DNA of 35,843 nt. It comes from Chitinophaga pinensis. GTDB taxonomy: Bacteria > Bacteroidota > Bacteroidia > Flavobacteriales > Flavobacteriaceae. Shown piece by piece: positions 34,928 through 35,843 of the stretch (its first letter is position 1; each line of letters opens with the position of its first letter). Location of the stretch: contig CAMCDQ010000021.1 in assembly GCA_945873505.1 (NCBI GenBank), forward strand, positions 1 through 35,843, in the 5' to 3' direction. The notes under the pieces are model-generated. The model saw only the letters and a program-made list of their open reading frames with translations, had not been told where the DNA came from and made no database searches. The translations under genes were made by a program, and so were the position numbers.

Positions 34928-35785
34928 TTATTTTGATTTTATCGTTATTTTATAGTTGCCTTGTGATCTTGGTTCTATCATAATTTTAGAGCCTAACGGC
35001 AGTTTATTCGTCAAGAAAAACTTAGCTAAATCTTCAGGTTGTTTATGTTCCTCAGTAATTTTGGTGATTTTTGCCGAACCATTTTGTTGTAATTCGATTT
35101 CTAATAACTTTGGCTTATCAAAAAACAACACTCTTCGAATTTGGTTTTCTATAGAAGATAAATACTCCAAATCTGTATTGCTCTTTCCAATTTCAATTCC
35201 AACCAGTTTTGAAATTAGCGGTAGGAATGGAATAACTATTAAGGTTTCACTAAAATACAAATTGTTCAAATCGGCGGTTAAACCAACATTGCTGAAATTA
35301 AAAGAATGTTCACCTGTCTTAGGACAATAAATTAATGACACAATACTTCTATTTGAAATCAAACAACTTTTAAAAGCGTCAGTAAAAGGATTAATCTCTT
35401 TTCTAAAAAGGTCAATCATTATTGGTTCAAATCCTAAAAAGTGTTCAATTGTTTCCTTATCTACTTTTTCTAACTTATTTTTCGAAAGTATGTTTTTAAA
35501 AACTGAATCAGCATATTTTTCATTAAATGGTTTTATCCAAATATTATAAGATAATTTCTGCAACTTTTTAGAGTCTATTCCAATATTGGATAATTCATTA
35601 ATTATTAATAGCCAAAGCGCTTCTGTCATATTCATAAATCCTTTTTTTTCCTTTTTAAAAAAGGGGATAATATCACGCTCTTTCCAATAATTAACTTGCC
35701 TTGAAGTAATTTGAAGATGTTGTTTTGGCAATAAATACTTATTGAAAATCATGTTACCCATTTTTATTAAATCTTCTCTGTTCAT
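34928..35785 (-). CDS. MerR-like helix-turn-helix protein of the element
   Basis: A 285-residue protein. Residues about 24-75 form a MerR-like DNA-binding region: LQITSRQVNYWKERDIIPF and a wing with NMTEALWLLIINELSNIGID. The remaining 200 residues match no family I know; they alternate beta and helical stretches and may bind a partner or signal. Its own upstream region carries two copies of TTACCAAATA, 32 bp apart, which suggests autoregulation. It is first in the operon leading to the recombinase, so it may control excision or integration. Confidence 0.7.
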   Translation of the reverse strand: MNREDLIKMGNMIFNKYLLPKQHLQITSRQVNYWKERDIIPFFKKEKKGFMNMTEALWLLIINELSNIGIDSKKLQKLSYNIWIKPFNEKYADSVFKNILSKNKLEKVDKETIEHFLGFEPIMIDLFRKEINPFTDAFKSCLISNRSIVSLIYCPKTGEHSFNFSNVGLTADLNNLYFSETLIVIPFLPLISKLVGIEIGKSNTDLEYLSSIENQIRRVLFFDKPKLLEIELQQNGSAKITKITEEHKQPEDLAKFFLTNKLPLGSKIMIEPRSQGNYKITIKSK

Positions 35786-35792
35786 AACTAAT

Positions 35793-35834
35793 TATTTGGT
35801 AATTTTTATATTTAACATATTTACTATTTGGTAA
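35793..35834 (-). promoter_or_regulatory. Direct-repeat operator before the MerR-like gene
   Basis: TTACCAAATA on the minus strand (TATTTGGTAA on plus) occurs at 35793-35802 and 35825-35834, a 32-bp period, about three helical turns. The first copy ends 8 bp from the start codon. No classic -7 box is evident. Confidence 0.5.
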
Positions 35835-35843
35835 ATTTAATAT

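Larger units (their letters stand above)
33103..35843 (-). mobile_element. Left part of an element integrated next to tRNA-fMet (right end outside the window)
   Basis: Everything right of the tRNA is minus-strand and unlike the housekeeping genes to the left: a large serine recombinase reading into the tRNA, small ORFs tightly packed upstream of it, and a MerR-like regulator next to direct repeats. A recombinase at a tRNA 3' end is the usual sign of an integrated island. The far end and attachment-site copy are not in the window, so the element type (island, conjugative element or prophage) cannot be stated. Confidence 0.6.

Noticed and set aside
10450..35834. Short repeats considered as a CRISPR array
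   Set aside because: The units are 7-8 bp, degenerate and contiguous without unique spacers, and no cas gene is present.

Overview
The window reads as chromosomal DNA of a member of the Flavobacteriaceae, most likely Flavobacterium or a close relative. The reasons are: AT-rich sequence; almost no Shine-Dalgarno sequences before start codons; repeated TAnnTTTG boxes (the Bacteroidota -7 promoter element) upstream of genes; and family-typical proteins such as GSCFA, DUF5522, DUF4136, a long aromatic amino acid hydroxylase, class II ketol-acid reductoisomerase and a short LeuA. The first 90 bases form a perfect palindrome that mirrors the end of hemL, so the left edge is probably a contig end with a fold-back artefact.

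Layout. 1-3128 (minus): PLP-dependent deaminase, LysM glucosaminidase lipoprotein, hemL. 3303-6048 (plus): a 58-residue DUF5522 protein, urocanate hydratase and a DUF4136 lipoprotein. 6329-13244 (plus): ilvD-ilvB-ilvN-ilvC-ilvA, five genes for isoleucine/valine synthesis. 13461-17142: long aromatic amino acid hydroxylase (plus), crotonase-family enzyme and GSCFA protein (minus). 17368-20494: small secreted helical protein (plus), then alaS (minus), sharing a bidirectional terminator. 20841-24424 (plus): M23 peptidase, MerR-type regulator, LemA and two TPM-domain proteins. 24512-28803 (minus): leuA-leuC-leuD-leuB. 28957-30501 (plus): unknown 514-residue helical protein. 30530-32912 (minus): era and der, ribosome-assembly GTPases. 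33030-33102: initiator tRNA(fMet). 33062 to the end (minus): edge of an integrated element with a large serine recombinase whose reading frame runs antisense into the tRNA, small upstream ORFs, and a MerR-like DNA-binding protein next to two direct-repeat sites.

The ilv and leu clusters together supply most of branched-chain amino acid synthesis (no ilvE is seen here). Phenylalanine hydroxylation, urocanate hydration and the crotonase-like enzyme point to amino acid breakdown. A shared 11-base motif lies at the promoters of the urocanate hydratase and crotonase genes.

The most unusual non-coding content is (i) a series of degenerate repeats of different sequence but the same 7-bp period, lying just before ilvC, lemA and der and between era and der, with an 8-bp version before alaS; (ii) two copies of a modular GGAAAGC-hairpin-GGAAAGC repeat, one carrying a nested 20-bp insertion; and (iii) the tRNA/recombinase junction. 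All functional calls come from reading motifs by eye; no database search was possible.
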